Shown piece after piece: positions 49,538-58,235 of a stretch of DNA of 64,000 nt (positions are counted from its first letter, which is position 1; the number at the start of each line of letters is the position of its first letter). The translations under genes and the position numbers were made by a program. The notes beneath the pieces were generated by a model that had not been told where the DNA came from, did no database searches, and was given only the letters and a program-made list of their open reading frames with translations. Origin of the DNA: Micromonospora nigra (GTDB lineage: Bacteria; Actinomycetota; Actinomycetes; Mycobacteriales; Micromonosporaceae); the NCBI RefSeq assembly GCF_900091585.1, contig NZ_FMHT01000003.1, positions 4,889,501 through 4,953,500 of the forward strand, written 5' to 3'.

Positions 49538-50670
49538 ATGTCCGAACCAATCACGTGCCTGGATATTTAGGACTGCACGGATGCTTTCGACCCTCCGGCA
49601 GTGCTGCGCGACCTGAGCGCAGAGCAGCCGCTGCCCAGGATGGTCTATCCCGACGGGCACGTCGGCTGGTTGGCGACGGGGCTCGACGCGGCCAAGGAGG
49701 TCCTGAGCAGCCCGGCTTTCAGTCACAACTTCCACTCGGCGCACTTTCCCGTCACCAAGAAGGGCCAACCCTTCCCGCCGATGCCGATCATCCCGGGCAG
49801 GTTGATCCACACGGACCCGCCCGAACACAAGCGCTATCGTGCCATGCTGGCCGGCGAGTTCACCACGCATCGGGTAGCGGTGCTCGGTGAGCGCATCGAG
49901 GTGGCAGCCGCGGAGCAGCTCACCGCGCTGCGCACGCTGGGCCCGCCCGCCGATCTCGTCGCGGTTACGTACAGCCGCTGTGCCGCCGGGTCTTCAACGA
50001 TCTGCTCGGCGTGTCGGACTAGGGCGGGGCGATCCTCGCCCGACTGACCGAGACCTCCAACGACGACGCCGTTCCTGTCGAGGACGAACGTGCCGCGTCG
50101 AAGGATGCCTTCCTCTACCTGCGCGACTGCGTCGAGAAGGAGCGCGCTGACCCCGGCGACTCGATGATCGGCCGGCTGACGGCCGTGCCCGGGCTCACCG
50201 ACCGGGAGATAACCAACATGCTCCGCGTCGTCATCGCGGCCGGCCTCACCACCTGCGAGGGGGCGCTGGCGGCCACCAGCCTGGCGCTCGCGCACCACCG
50301 GAAACAGCTGGACGCGTTTCTTGCCGCCTGCGCCGCGGGGACCGGCATGGACAACGCCGTCGAGGTTGGCGGCCACCTGATTCGTTCCGGTGACACCGTC
50401 ACGAGATCCCTCCCGCCCGCTAACTGCGACGGGGCCCGCTTCCCGCACACCGACCTGCTCGACCTGAGCCGGGACCCCTCCGGGCATCTCGCGTTCGATT
50501 ACGGCGTGCACATCTGTCTCGGGCAGCGCCTCTGCCCGTACCCTGCTGGCGATCGCACTGCGGACCCTGGTCACCGGCCTGCCAGGGGTGGCGCTGGACG
50601 TGCCCCTCGGTGAGGTTCGGTTGCGCACACGTACGCCGGTGTTCAGTCTCCACGACCTGCCCGTCAGGTA
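49538..50670 (+). pseudogene. Cytochrome P450 pseudogene
   Basis: The ATG at 49538 opens MSEPITCLDI and meets TAG at 49568-49570. Reading on in the same frame gives P450 sequence (HTDPPEHKRYRAMLAGEFT). The frame then shifts: RVFNDLLGVSD followed by another TAG, an I-helix-like LRVVIAAGLTTCEG, and the heme loop LAFDYGVHICLGQRLCP (F-x-x-G-x-H-x-C-x-G). Between AVEV and GGHLIRSGDTVT the ExxR region is missing. Stops, a frameshift and the deletion make it nonfunctional. Confidence 0.8.
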
Positions 50671-50817
50671 GTGAGCGACGGCTCGGCTGTCTGGCCGGGC
50701 TCGGCACCGCCGCGGTCCTGGTCCACCCCCGACTACCACGTCTTCGGCCCGGTCGGGGACCTCGTGCTGGTCCCCGCCCTGCTGGAGGACCTGAGGAGGC
50801 AGCTGAACCGGGCGTGA
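50671..50817 (+). CDS. Short ORF, probably a relic
   Basis: 48 codons from GTG at 50671, starting right after the P450 TAG. The second half (YHVFGPVGDLVLVPALLEDL) looks like a protein end rather than a complete gene. Low confidence that it is translated. Confidence 0.2.
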   Translation: MSDGSAVWPGSAPPRSWSTPDYHVFGPVGDLVLVPALLEDLRRQLNRA

Positions 50818-50842
50818 CGACCCACGATACGGTGGGTCGTCA
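50815..50842. terminator. Hairpin upstream of the oxidoreductase relic
   Basis: TGACGACCCAC pairs exactly with GTGGGTCGTCA around a six-base loop. It may be a terminator for the P450 transcript or an operator for the following gene. Confidence 0.55.
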
Positions 50843-50866
50843 TAGCCGTCCCTCTGAGGCAGTTTC

Positions 50867-51912
50867 ATGGAAATCGGGCTGATCAGCCTCGCAGACCTCA
50901 CCTCCGATCCGCGTGCGGGCTCGGTGGCACCCGACGAGGGGATCCGTCGCATCGTGCGGCTCGGGCAGCTCGCCGAGCAGGCCGGCCTCGACGTCTTCGC
51001 GGTCGGGGAGCACCACCACCCCAACTACGAGGTGTCCTCGCCCGCCGTGGTGCTGGCCGCTGTTGCCCGGGCCACCCGCCGCATCAGCCTCGCCAGCGCC
51101 ACCACCCTGATCGGAGTCCTCGACCCGGTGCGGGTCTACGAGGGCCTCCCACCCTCGACGCGCTGTCCGGCGGCCGGGCCGAGATCACCGTCGGGCGCGG
51201 CGCGTTCCCCGAACCGTTCGACCTGTTCGGATACGACATGAACGACTACGACGACGTGTTCACCGACCATCTCGACCTGCTCCTGAAGATCACTCGGCAG
51301 TCCTCCGTCAGCTGGCAGGGTGCGCACCGGGCGCCGCTGCTCGGCTCCTGGGTCGGCCCCCGCGCGGTGCAGCGACCACTGCCCGTCTGGGTCGGTGCCG
51401 GCGGTAACCGCGGCAGCCTGGTGCGCGCTGGCTCGCTCGGGCTGCCCGTGGTCACGGCGGTCACACCGGGGTCCACGGTGCGGCTGGCCGAGAACCTCGA
51501 TGCGTACCGCGGGACGGCGGCCTCGTACGGTCACGATCCGGCCGCGTTGCGGGTGGCGACCACGAGTCAGGCGTATGTCGTACCGGAGCCGGGCCAGGCC
51601 GAGGCGTTCTACCCGTACTGCGCGGAGTACCTCGACCTGCATTCGCGCGGGCGGATCATCCTCGACCGGGAGGGCTTCGACCGGCACGCCGCCGGTGCGG
51701 AGGCGTTGCTGGGCGGGGACCCGGCGCAGGTTGCCGAGAAGATGGCGGAACAACACCGGTTGCTGGGCCAGGATCGGCTGTTGCTGCAGGTCGACGCCGG
51801 TGGGCTGCCCTTCGAGGACGTCGCCCGCACCATCGAACTTCTCGGCCGCGACGTCGTGCCCGCGGTCCGCGCCGCCCTGACCACCGCCACCACGACGGGA
51901 GCCCCACGATGA
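50867..51912 (+). pseudogene. Luciferase-like (LLM) flavin oxidoreductase, frameshifted
   Basis: Frame 1 (50867 on) gives the LLM N-terminus: MEIGLISLADL, then FAVGEHHHPNYEVSSPAVVLAAVA. Just after VRVYEG near 51148-51155 the frame changes and homology continues as TLDALSGGRAEITVGRGAF and FGYDMNDYDD, running to 51912. A single base shift explains it. Both parts together are the normal length of an F420/FMN-dependent LLM enzyme, so the break is recent, or a sequencing error. Confidence 0.75.
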
Positions 51913-52709
51913 CCATCACAGACCCCGCCGGGGCCACCGTTCTGTCGCTGCGCGCCGCCGGCTGCGTCTTCGCCGAGGAAGAGGCTCACCTGCTGGTCGA
52001 GGCCGCCCGCACGCCGGAGGAACTCGCCGCCATGACCCGGCGGCGGGTGGATGGCGAGCCGCTGGAGGTCATCCTCGGCTGGGCCGACTTTTGTGGTCTG
52101 CGCATCGCCGTCGATCCCGGTGTGTTCGTGCCCCGCCAGCGCACCGCCTACCTGGTGGAGCAGGCCGTGGCCGTCACGTCTCCCGGCGCGTTGGTGGTCG
52201 ACCTGTGCTGCGGTACGGGAGCGATCGGCGTCGCGGTCGCGTCCCGGGTGCCCGGCCTCCGGCTGCACGCTGCCGATGTCGAGCCCGCCGCCGTTCGGTG
52301 CGCACGCCGCAACGTCGAGCCGATCGGTGGTCAGGTCCACGAGGGCGACCTGTACGGCGCCCTGCCGGCCGAGTTGCGTGGCACCGTGGACGTCCTGACG
52401 GTCAACGCCCCGTACGTGCCCACCGACGAGGTCGCGATGATGCCACCCGAGGCACGCGAGCACGAACCCCGGGTGGCGTTGGACGGTGGCGCCGACGGCG
52501 TCGAGGTGCACCGCCGGGTCGCCGAGTACGCCGCGCGGTGGCTCGCGCCCGGCGGGCACCTGCTCATCGAGACCGGCGAGAGCCAGGCCGCCCTGACAGC
52601 CGCCGCGATGTCGGCCCACGGGTTGGAGGCGCACACCGCCACGTCCGACGAGTGGTACTGCACCGTCGCCATCGGGCGACGCCCACACGTCAGTCAACCC
52701 GGGGGATAG
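51909..52709 (+). CDS. HemK/PrmC-like methyltransferase
   Basis: 266 residues, intact. VPRQRTAYLVEQAV, SAM motif VVDLCCGTGAIGVAVA, LHAADVEPAAVRCARRN (acidic ribose loop) and DVLTVNAPYVPTDE (the NPPY motif, here NAPY) match the PrmC/HemK family, which methylates Gln or other amide nitrogens. The NPPY-to-NAPY change and location in a natural-product-like cluster suggest a specialised substrate rather than release factor. ATGA overlap with the oxidoreductase frame. Confidence 0.75.
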   Translation: MTITDPAGATVLSLRAAGCVFAEEEAHLLVEAARTPEELAAMTRRRVDGEPLEVILGWADFCGLRIAVDPGVFVPRQRTAYLVEQAVAVTSPGALVVDLCCGTGAIGVAVASRVPGLRLHAADVEPAAVRCARRNVEPIGGQVHEGDLYGALPAELRGTVDVLTVNAPYVPTDEVAMMPPEAREHEPRVALDGGADGVEVHRRVAEYAARWLAPGGHLLIETGESQAALTAAAMSAHGLEAHTATSDEWYCTVAIGRRPHVSQPGG

Positions 52710-52775
52710 GGCACGACGCTCCCCGCCGTCACGTTCCTGACCAGACGGGTCAGGCGTCGGCATTGGAGGAGCACC

Positions 52776-53555
52776 TTGCCACATCCCGAACACCACGTAC
52801 GCCAGATCCTCGCCACGTTGCACTCGGACCCCGGCAGCACTGCTCTCATCTCGCGCGGTGAGCCTGTGCATGCCGGAGTCCTCGCCTCCGCGGTGGAGAC
52901 GGCGGCGCCGGTGATGCACCGGCACGGTATCGGGCCCGGCAGCCTCGTCGCCGTACTGACTGATCCCAACACCGCGGCCGACCTGCGGCTGCGCTGGGCG
53001 GCCAACCTGCTCGGCGCCACGGTGGTCCACATCCGTGGCGTCAACGCGGTCAACCCCGACGAGGAGTTGCCGCTCACCGTTCAGCGCGAGATCCTCACCT
53101 CGACCCGGCCGGCGATGCTGGCGGTCGACACGGCCAACGTGGAGCGGGCCCGCCAACTGTGTGAGCCACTCGCCGAGGCACCCCTCGTGGCCGTGCTCTG
53201 GGCTGCCGGGGACACGGTCGACCTCACCGCCGCCGACGCCCTCGACCCGGCCGCGGTGCGCGAAGGTGACATCGCCGTCGTGACGTTCACCAGTGGATCA
53301 ACCGGCCGGGCCGAAGGGCGTGAGCTGGAGTTTCCGGGTCAAGAACGAGACGGCGCAGGCACAGGCGGCGCACGGTCAGAAGGTCACCCTGCTGATCACC
53401 GCACCGCTGACGCACTCCGGCGGATCGTCGGCCGACGACACCGTCGTCACCGGCGGCCTCGTCGTGCTGCATCATGGCTTCGACGCGGCGGCGGTACTGA
53501 CAGTCATCGGTGAGCATAAGGTCAGCCGGCTGGTGCTGGGTTACCTGCTTCCCAC
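52776..53555 (+). pseudogene. AMP-binding (ANL) ligase fragment with frameshift
   Basis: Starts from TTG at 52776 and runs through RWAANLLGATVVHIRG to the ATP loop TFTSGSTGR. There a one-base insertion near 53305-53315 turns the expected PKG into AEG; in the other frame the sequence continues PKGVSWSF and APLTHSGGSSADD. The gene ends abruptly after VSRLVLGYLL, lacking the rest of the N-domain and the whole C-domain. Nonfunctional remnant of an acyl-CoA/peptide synthetase-type ligase. Confidence 0.7.
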
Positions 53556-53839
53556 CCGGACCGGGGCATGGGGCGGATCTCTTCGCCGCGACGCTGTTCA
53601 AGGTCCGGGTCGGTCGGCTTCGCGCCCGGTGGGTGCCCTGAGCAGCCGCTCCCGTAGGACAGACGGCGTGACTGGCGCCGGGTCGAGCGGTTGGCGGCGC
53701 CGGATGCACTGCCTCTGGTCCCGATGCCGTGAAGGTCATGTGGTGTCCTCTCCGAGGATTCCCGACACTGCGGCGCCTCATACCAGACAGTCGGGTACGG
53801 CGACAGCCCGTACGCTTCGAGATCGAGATAAGTCGATTG
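53556..53839. other. 284 bases without a supported gene
   Basis: No frame with convincing protein. It includes the boundary between the degraded cluster and the RIP gene, whose promoter should lie here. No clear promoter seen. Confidence 0.4.
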
Positions 53840-55591
53840 ATGGGTGAAGGCATGACACGGGTGCGACGGTACGGGGCCAACGGGTCGGTTCGACGGCGAG
53901 TCATCGGCGTCGTGGTGGTGGTGGCACTGGTGATGGTCACACTCGTGGTCACGCCGGGTGGCGGGTCCGTCGCGACGGCCGCCGGCGGGGGGTTCGCCCC
54001 GCCGGCGATCGGGAAGTTCGACGTCATCTCCGGAGGTGTGACGGAGTATCGGAACCTGATTGATGCAATTCGCAGACAATCGTCATCTGACACCAGGTTG
54101 AACAGACCGGTGACTCCGCAGCCGAAGCCGGACAGCACCGACGCTCGGGGGTACTTCTCCGTCGAGTTGCAGGCATCCACGAACTGCGTCGTGGAGCTGG
54201 TCATCCGACGGTCCGACCTCTACCTGATGGGCTGGTACCGCACCAAGGGCAACACGTACTTCTCCTTCAAACCGGACAACGGTTTGAAGCTGTACGGGTT
54301 CGCGCGTGACAGCAAGACGACGCAGAAGAGCCTGGGAAAGTCGTACTCGTACCAGGACCTGGGGTATCCGGCGGAGAAGCGGGCGCAGCTGGATCTGGGC
54401 GGCGGAATGCTGAAGAACGCGTTGGAGAGCCTCTGCGAGGATCCGGCGGCGCTCGAGGCGTACTACAAGCACGCGGTCGTGATCATCGAGATGGCCCTGG
54501 AGGCCGCCCGGCTCCAGCCGCTCTACGAGCACCTCGTCCACCACTACGACGAGTACGCACCACCGGGTGCCGGTCTGGTCGAATTGCAGAACAACTGGGG
54601 TGCCCTGTCCGGACGGGCGTGGCAGGAACTCAACTCCAGCAACAACTCGGGGCTCCCGCCCCTGCGGGTCAGCGACGGCTATGTCTACACGGCGCTGACC
54701 GACATCCTGGCGGCTCTCATGGTGGTGCACCACCTCAACTGCGACCGGAACGCGTGGCGAACCACGACCGCCGTCAGCGCTGCGGACGACTGCTCGGTGG
54801 CCGGTGGACGGTTCCTGGTAACCGTGACGCAGGTGTCGTTCGAGAACCCCGGTGACGCCGGACCGGATCTCGAACCGTACGGGGTCATCGAGGTCCACAG
54901 TGACAAACACTGGCCGATGGTTGTCTGGGAGCAGGGCAACCAGGACATTCCCCACGTGAACAACGTGTTCCCCGACGCTCGACTGGTGGTCGACAGTGCG
55001 AGTGGGCCGATCTGTTTCGAAGCCACCGTCCGGGAATCCGACCAGACCAACGGCGACGACAACCTCACCTCCACCGTCAACTTCGCCTGCGGAACCGGCG
55101 GCACCATCACCTTCTCCGGGCCAGACGGCAACGTCTACCTCTACTACTCGGTCCAGCGGCTCGTGCGAGCATGCCTGTCCTGGATCGCCGTCCCGACCTG
55201 CGACGTCGCCGGCCGTGACTACCTCTACCACGTGACCACGATCTCCTTCGTCAACCCCGGGGAAGGCGGCGACCCGGAGCCCTACGGCATCGTCGGCGTC
55301 GACCCCGGACGCGCCGGCCCGTTCCGGGCCATCTGGGACCAGCCGCACTCCAGCCACGTGCCGACGGTGCCGGTGGGTTTCGTCGTGCCGGAGGTGCCGG
55401 CACCCACCCGGGTCAACGTGGACGCACGTCCCTGCTTCTACCTCGATGTGCAGGAACACGACAACAACCCGGACGACCGGCTCGCCCCGGTCGGCACTTT
55501 CTGCGGGGACGAACGGCACCTCGTCGCCACGCAGGACGACAACCAGGTCCAACTGGTCTACGACTTCTACGAGGTTCTGTCGGGCCCGTGA
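53840..55591 (+). CDS. Secreted ribosome-inactivating protein (RIP) with tandem C-terminal domains
   Basis: 583 residues. Residues 21-48 are a signal peptide or anchor (VIGVVVVVALVMVTLVV, then ATAAG). Residues about 60-300 match the ricin/Shiga A-chain fold: RRSDLYLMGWYR (Y128), SYSYQDLGYPAEKRAQLDLG (Y171), VVIIEMALEAARLQPLYE (E221, R224) and QNNWGALSG (W253). They correspond to ricin Y80, Y123, E177, R180 and W211. The enzyme depurinates an adenine in the 28S/23S sarcin-ricin loop. Residues 318-440 and 454-580 are two copies of one domain (C-x-VAG..., SFxNPG, EPYGxxxV), perhaps for binding or delivery. No immunity gene is evident beside it. Start at 53840 or 53852. Confidence 0.75.
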   Translation: MGEGMTRVRRYGANGSVRRRVIGVVVVVALVMVTLVVTPGGGSVATAAGGGFAPPAIGKFDVISGGVTEYRNLIDAIRRQSSSDTRLNRPVTPQPKPDSTDARGYFSVELQASTNCVVELVIRRSDLYLMGWYRTKGNTYFSFKPDNGLKLYGFARDSKTTQKSLGKSYSYQDLGYPAEKRAQLDLGGGMLKNALESLCEDPAALEAYYKHAVVIIEMALEAARLQPLYEHLVHHYDEYAPPGAGLVELQNNWGALSGRAWQELNSSNNSGLPPLRVSDGYVYTALTDILAALMVVHHLNCDRNAWRTTTAVSAADDCSVAGGRFLVTVTQVSFENPGDAGPDLEPYGVIEVHSDKHWPMVVWEQGNQDIPHVNNVFPDARLVVDSASGPICFEATVRESDQTNGDDNLTSTVNFACGTGGTITFSGPDGNVYLYYSVQRLVRACLSWIAVPTCDVAGRDYLYHVTTISFVNPGEGGDPEPYGIVGVDPGRAGPFRAIWDQPHSSHVPTVPVGFVVPEVPAPTRVNVDARPCFYLDVQEHDNNPDDRLAPVGTFCGDERHLVATQDDNQVQLVYDFYEVLSGP

Positions 55592-55723
55592 CCGGCAGGT
55601 TACGCTGCCGCCACCGAATTGCGGACGACTCCCGTGGACGCGACCCGAAACCACGACCACCCACCCGGGCGCCCCACCCCGCCCCGGACGCGACCTCGCG
55701 TTCTGTCAGTTGGGCGGCGACGG

Positions 55724-56293
55724 TCAGACGGCGGCGAGGAAGGCCCGCACCCGCTCCATGAGCAGCGCGGACGCCTCGGGGTCGTATGCGTCGAGCGAGG
55801 AGTCGGCGAAGAGGTGCTGGTCGCCGGGGTAGACGAACAGCTCGGCGGCAGCCGTGGAGCCGGCGAGTTCGCGGGCGGCTGGCAGGTCCTCGTCGAAGAA
55901 CTCGTCGCCCTCCTTGCCGTGGATCTGCACCGGCACGCTCTCGGGCCAGGTCTCTCCGAACTCCGCGACCGGGAGGCAGGACTCTATGAGGAGTGCCCCG
56001 CGGGCACCGGGTCGGGTCTGCGCGAGCCGCTGGGCGATCGTCACGCCGAAGGAGAATCCGGCGTAGACGAGCCCGGTGCCGAATTCGTCGGCCGCGGCGG
56101 CTCCGCGTTCCCGGATCGCGTCGAACCCCACCTTCCGGGCGAATCCGAATCCCTCCTCGATGCTGTCGAACGTGCGGCCGTCGAACAGGTCTGGCGTGTG
56201 CACGGTGTGCCCGACCTGTCGCAGGCTGTCGGCGAAGCTTCGGACCCCGTCGGTCAGGCCCTGGATGTGGTGGTAGAGCAGCACATGGGTCAT
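55724..56293 (-). CDS. Dienelactone hydrolase-like alpha/beta hydrolase
   Basis: 189 residues from ATG at 56293. TPDLFDGRTF, VYAGFSFGVTIAQRLA (nucleophile elbow GxSxG; classical enzymes have Cys), VQIHGKEGDEFF (Asp region) and YPGDQHLFAD (His) follow the DLH order. The substrate is unknown. Divergent from the ArsR-type regulator with a 64-base shared promoter region, so it is probably under its control. Confidence 0.7.
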   Translation of the reverse strand: MTHVLLYHHIQGLTDGVRSFADSLRQVGHTVHTPDLFDGRTFDSIEEGFGFARKVGFDAIRERGAAAADEFGTGLVYAGFSFGVTIAQRLAQTRPGARGALLIESCLPVAEFGETWPESVPVQIHGKEGDEFFDEDLPAARELAGSTAAAELFVYPGDQHLFADSSLDAYDPEASALLMERVRAFLAAV

Positions 56294-56326
56294 GACAGTG
56301 AACCCCCGCGAACGATCGAAGTTTCT

Positions 56327-56349
56327 GGAACGTTCCGTGATGCTAGTCT
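56327..56349 (+). promoter_or_regulatory. Divergent promoter region with palindrome GGAACGTTCC and -10 TAGTCT
   Basis: The palindrome GGAACGTTCC (56327-56336) lies just ahead of TAGTCT (56344-56349), with the regulator ATG eight bases further on (56358), so the mRNA is likely leaderless. The palindrome may be the operator through which the regulator controls both genes. Confidence 0.5.
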
Positions 56350-56357
56350 GTGGTGCC

Positions 56358-56921
56358 ATGGCAGACAACCCTCCGGACTACGAGCTGGCCGATCGGATCG
56401 CGCTGACCAGACCGGACCAGGTCAAGGCCATCGGCCATCCGCTCCGTACGACGATCCTGCAGCTCCTCCACGAGCGGGCCGCGACCGTGACCGAGTTGGC
56501 CGAGGCAGTGGAGCGCCCCAAGAGCACCGTCGCGCACCACGTGGACGTGCTCACCCGCAACGGCCTGCTCCAGGTGGTGCGTACGCGGAAGGTGCGGGCG
56601 ATCGAGGAGCGCTTCTACGGGCGCACCGCGCGCCTGTTCCACGTGGCAGCGGAGCCGTCACCCGCTGGCGAACAGATGCCGGGCGACTTCAACGACTTCG
56701 AGGTGGCTGCACGCGAGTCCGCGAAGGCGTTCGAGCAGGGAAAGCTCTGGGGCTTCATCCGGCATGCGCGCATCTCCGAGGATCAGGCCTCCCAGTTCTG
56801 GGACCGGATGGCGAAACTGGTTGATGAGTTCGACCGGATGCCGAGGTCCGGCGAGACCATGTACGGGTTCGCCATCGGCATCTATCCCTCCGACCACCCG
56901 ACCCTGCCGACGGCGCAGTGA
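56358..56921 (+). CDS. ArsR-type HTH transcriptional regulator
   Basis: 187 residues. IGHPLRTTILQLLHERAATV, TELAEAVERPKSTVAHHVDVL and NGLLQVVRTRKVRAIEERFY make a winged-helix ArsR/HTH_20 domain with the basic wing. A C-terminal helical region (about residues 95-187) carries no metal-binding Cys and probably senses a ligand. Divergent from the hydrolase gene. Confidence 0.75.
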   Translation: MADNPPDYELADRIALTRPDQVKAIGHPLRTTILQLLHERAATVTELAEAVERPKSTVAHHVDVLTRNGLLQVVRTRKVRAIEERFYGRTARLFHVAAEPSPAGEQMPGDFNDFEVAARESAKAFEQGKLWGFIRHARISEDQASQFWDRMAKLVDEFDRMPRSGETMYGFAIGIYPSDHPTLPTAQ

Positions 56922-57042
56922 TGCACCCACCGGCCACCCACCGTGCTCAACCCGATGCCCTCGGAGGTCGTCGGCAGGGTCTTGCGAGTGGTCACACGAT
57001 CGGACATGGTGCGGTGACTCCGCAGGTCGGTAGGGTCTCCGC

Positions 57043-57409
57043 GTGGATCTGGACGACATCGCCACCCGGCTCGGAGTTCCCGTCGAGGAGGTCGACCGCG
57101 TGCACCGGCTCGCCGGCGACCGGCCGTCGGCTCCGCTGCCCGCCAAGGCTGACGCGCCCGCGATCCTCGACCGGCTCGCGGTGCTGCCGGACGATGCCAA
57201 CGAGATCATGGCGGGTCGGCCCGACGCCGATTCTCCGCTGTGGACCCCGGAGTTACGCTGGCTGCTCGATCGCGCTGGTCCGCGCCGATCTCGGAGGCCA
57301 CGGCTGGCTGTCGCCCGGTCCTGCGCTACCGCGCGAACGTGGCCCCGCCTGGCGGCATCTCAAGGCCGGCCGCCACTGGCGCTGGCGACGCGGCCGCTTC
57401 CCCATCTAG
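57043..57409 (+). pseudogene. Acyltransferase-like (DUF5596-type) gene, frameshifted and truncated
   Basis: GTG at 57043. DLDDIATRLGVPVEEVDRVH and LWTPELRWLLDRA look like the N-terminal domain of actinobacterial acyltransferases (family recalled, moderate certainty). After about 57275 the frame shifts and homology continues in another frame (LVRADLGGHGWLSPGPALP, RGPAWRHL) before stopping at 57409; the catalytic C-terminal domain is missing. Likely nonfunctional. Confidence 0.55.
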
Positions 57410-57692
57410 CCGCACGGCGTGGAACGCCCGACGGCGTCGACGCGTACCGCCCGTAGGTCAAGAAGCGAGTCACCGCGCGGAGGCGATCCCTCGGACGTCA
57501 ACTGTCGTCATGTTGACAACAGCAACCGTGCGCGGTCGGCCGCGCCCTGGCACGACCTCGCGTAATGGTTCCCGCCGGACCCGTCACGGCGGTGCGGGCC
57601 CTGGCGCGGGCGTGGGACAGTGCTGATCGTCGTTCGGACCGCTCGGGCGACGACCGTTTGCCGCGACGTCAGCAGAATCTGGGGATCAAAGC
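57410..57692. other. 283 bases without a supported gene
   Basis: Contains the palindrome TGTTGACAACA at 57511-57521, a possible operator, and then the upstream region of the acidic protein gene. No open frame with convincing protein is seen. Confidence 0.4.
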
Positions 57693-58235
57693 ATGAGTAC
57701 CGACTCGGGCTGGGGCGACTATCTGAGCACCGACACTCCGGTCGTGGACACGACCGTGGCTGACGCCGTCGACGCCTTCGACACGGCGGCGGTGCCGGAG
57801 ACCCCCGCGGTGTTGCCGGAGCCGTCGGCGACCATCGTGGAGAACGAGATCAACGGCGCGGTCAGTGACCAGGACTGGTCGAACTGGCACACGGACAGCA
57901 GCGCCGACTGGGCCGCCTCCGCCCAGGACTGGGTCGACTACGCCCAGGAGAACGCTGCGGCCGGCAACACCGGGATCGCCGACGGTGCCATGGCGTTGGC
58001 GGCCGACCACGCGGCCATCGCCGAGAGTAACTACACGGTGGCCGGTGATTCTTCGGCCGCCGCCGTCGACCACCTGGAGACCGCCACCGCCGAGATCGAC
58101 TGGGCCACCAGCGGCACCGACGCATACCAGACCACCACCGCCTACGACGCCGGAGGCGGCTTCGACACGACTGTGTCCAGCTTCGACAGCGATACCTCCT
58201 ACGACAGTGGCACCTCCTTCGACGTAGCGGAATGA
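57693..58235 (+). CDS. Acidic hypothetical protein
   Basis: 180 residues, starting MSTDSGWGDYLSTDTPVVD. Very acidic and Asp/Thr/Ser/Ala-rich with a helical middle (ENAAAGNTGIADGAMALAADHAAI). It ends in ATGA overlap with the zinc-ribbon gene. No family recognised; the two genes are co-translated. Confidence 0.55.
   Translation: MSTDSGWGDYLSTDTPVVDTTVADAVDAFDTAAVPETPAVLPEPSATIVENEINGAVSDQDWSNWHTDSSADWAASAQDWVDYAQENAAAGNTGIADGAMALAADHAAIAESNYTVAGDSSAAAVDHLETATAEIDWATSGTDAYQTTTAYDAGGGFDTTVSSFDSDTSYDSGTSFDVAE

Noticed and set aside
49538..50670. Functional P450
   Set aside because: In-frame stop codons at codon 11 and around 50020, a frameshift and loss of the ExxR region.
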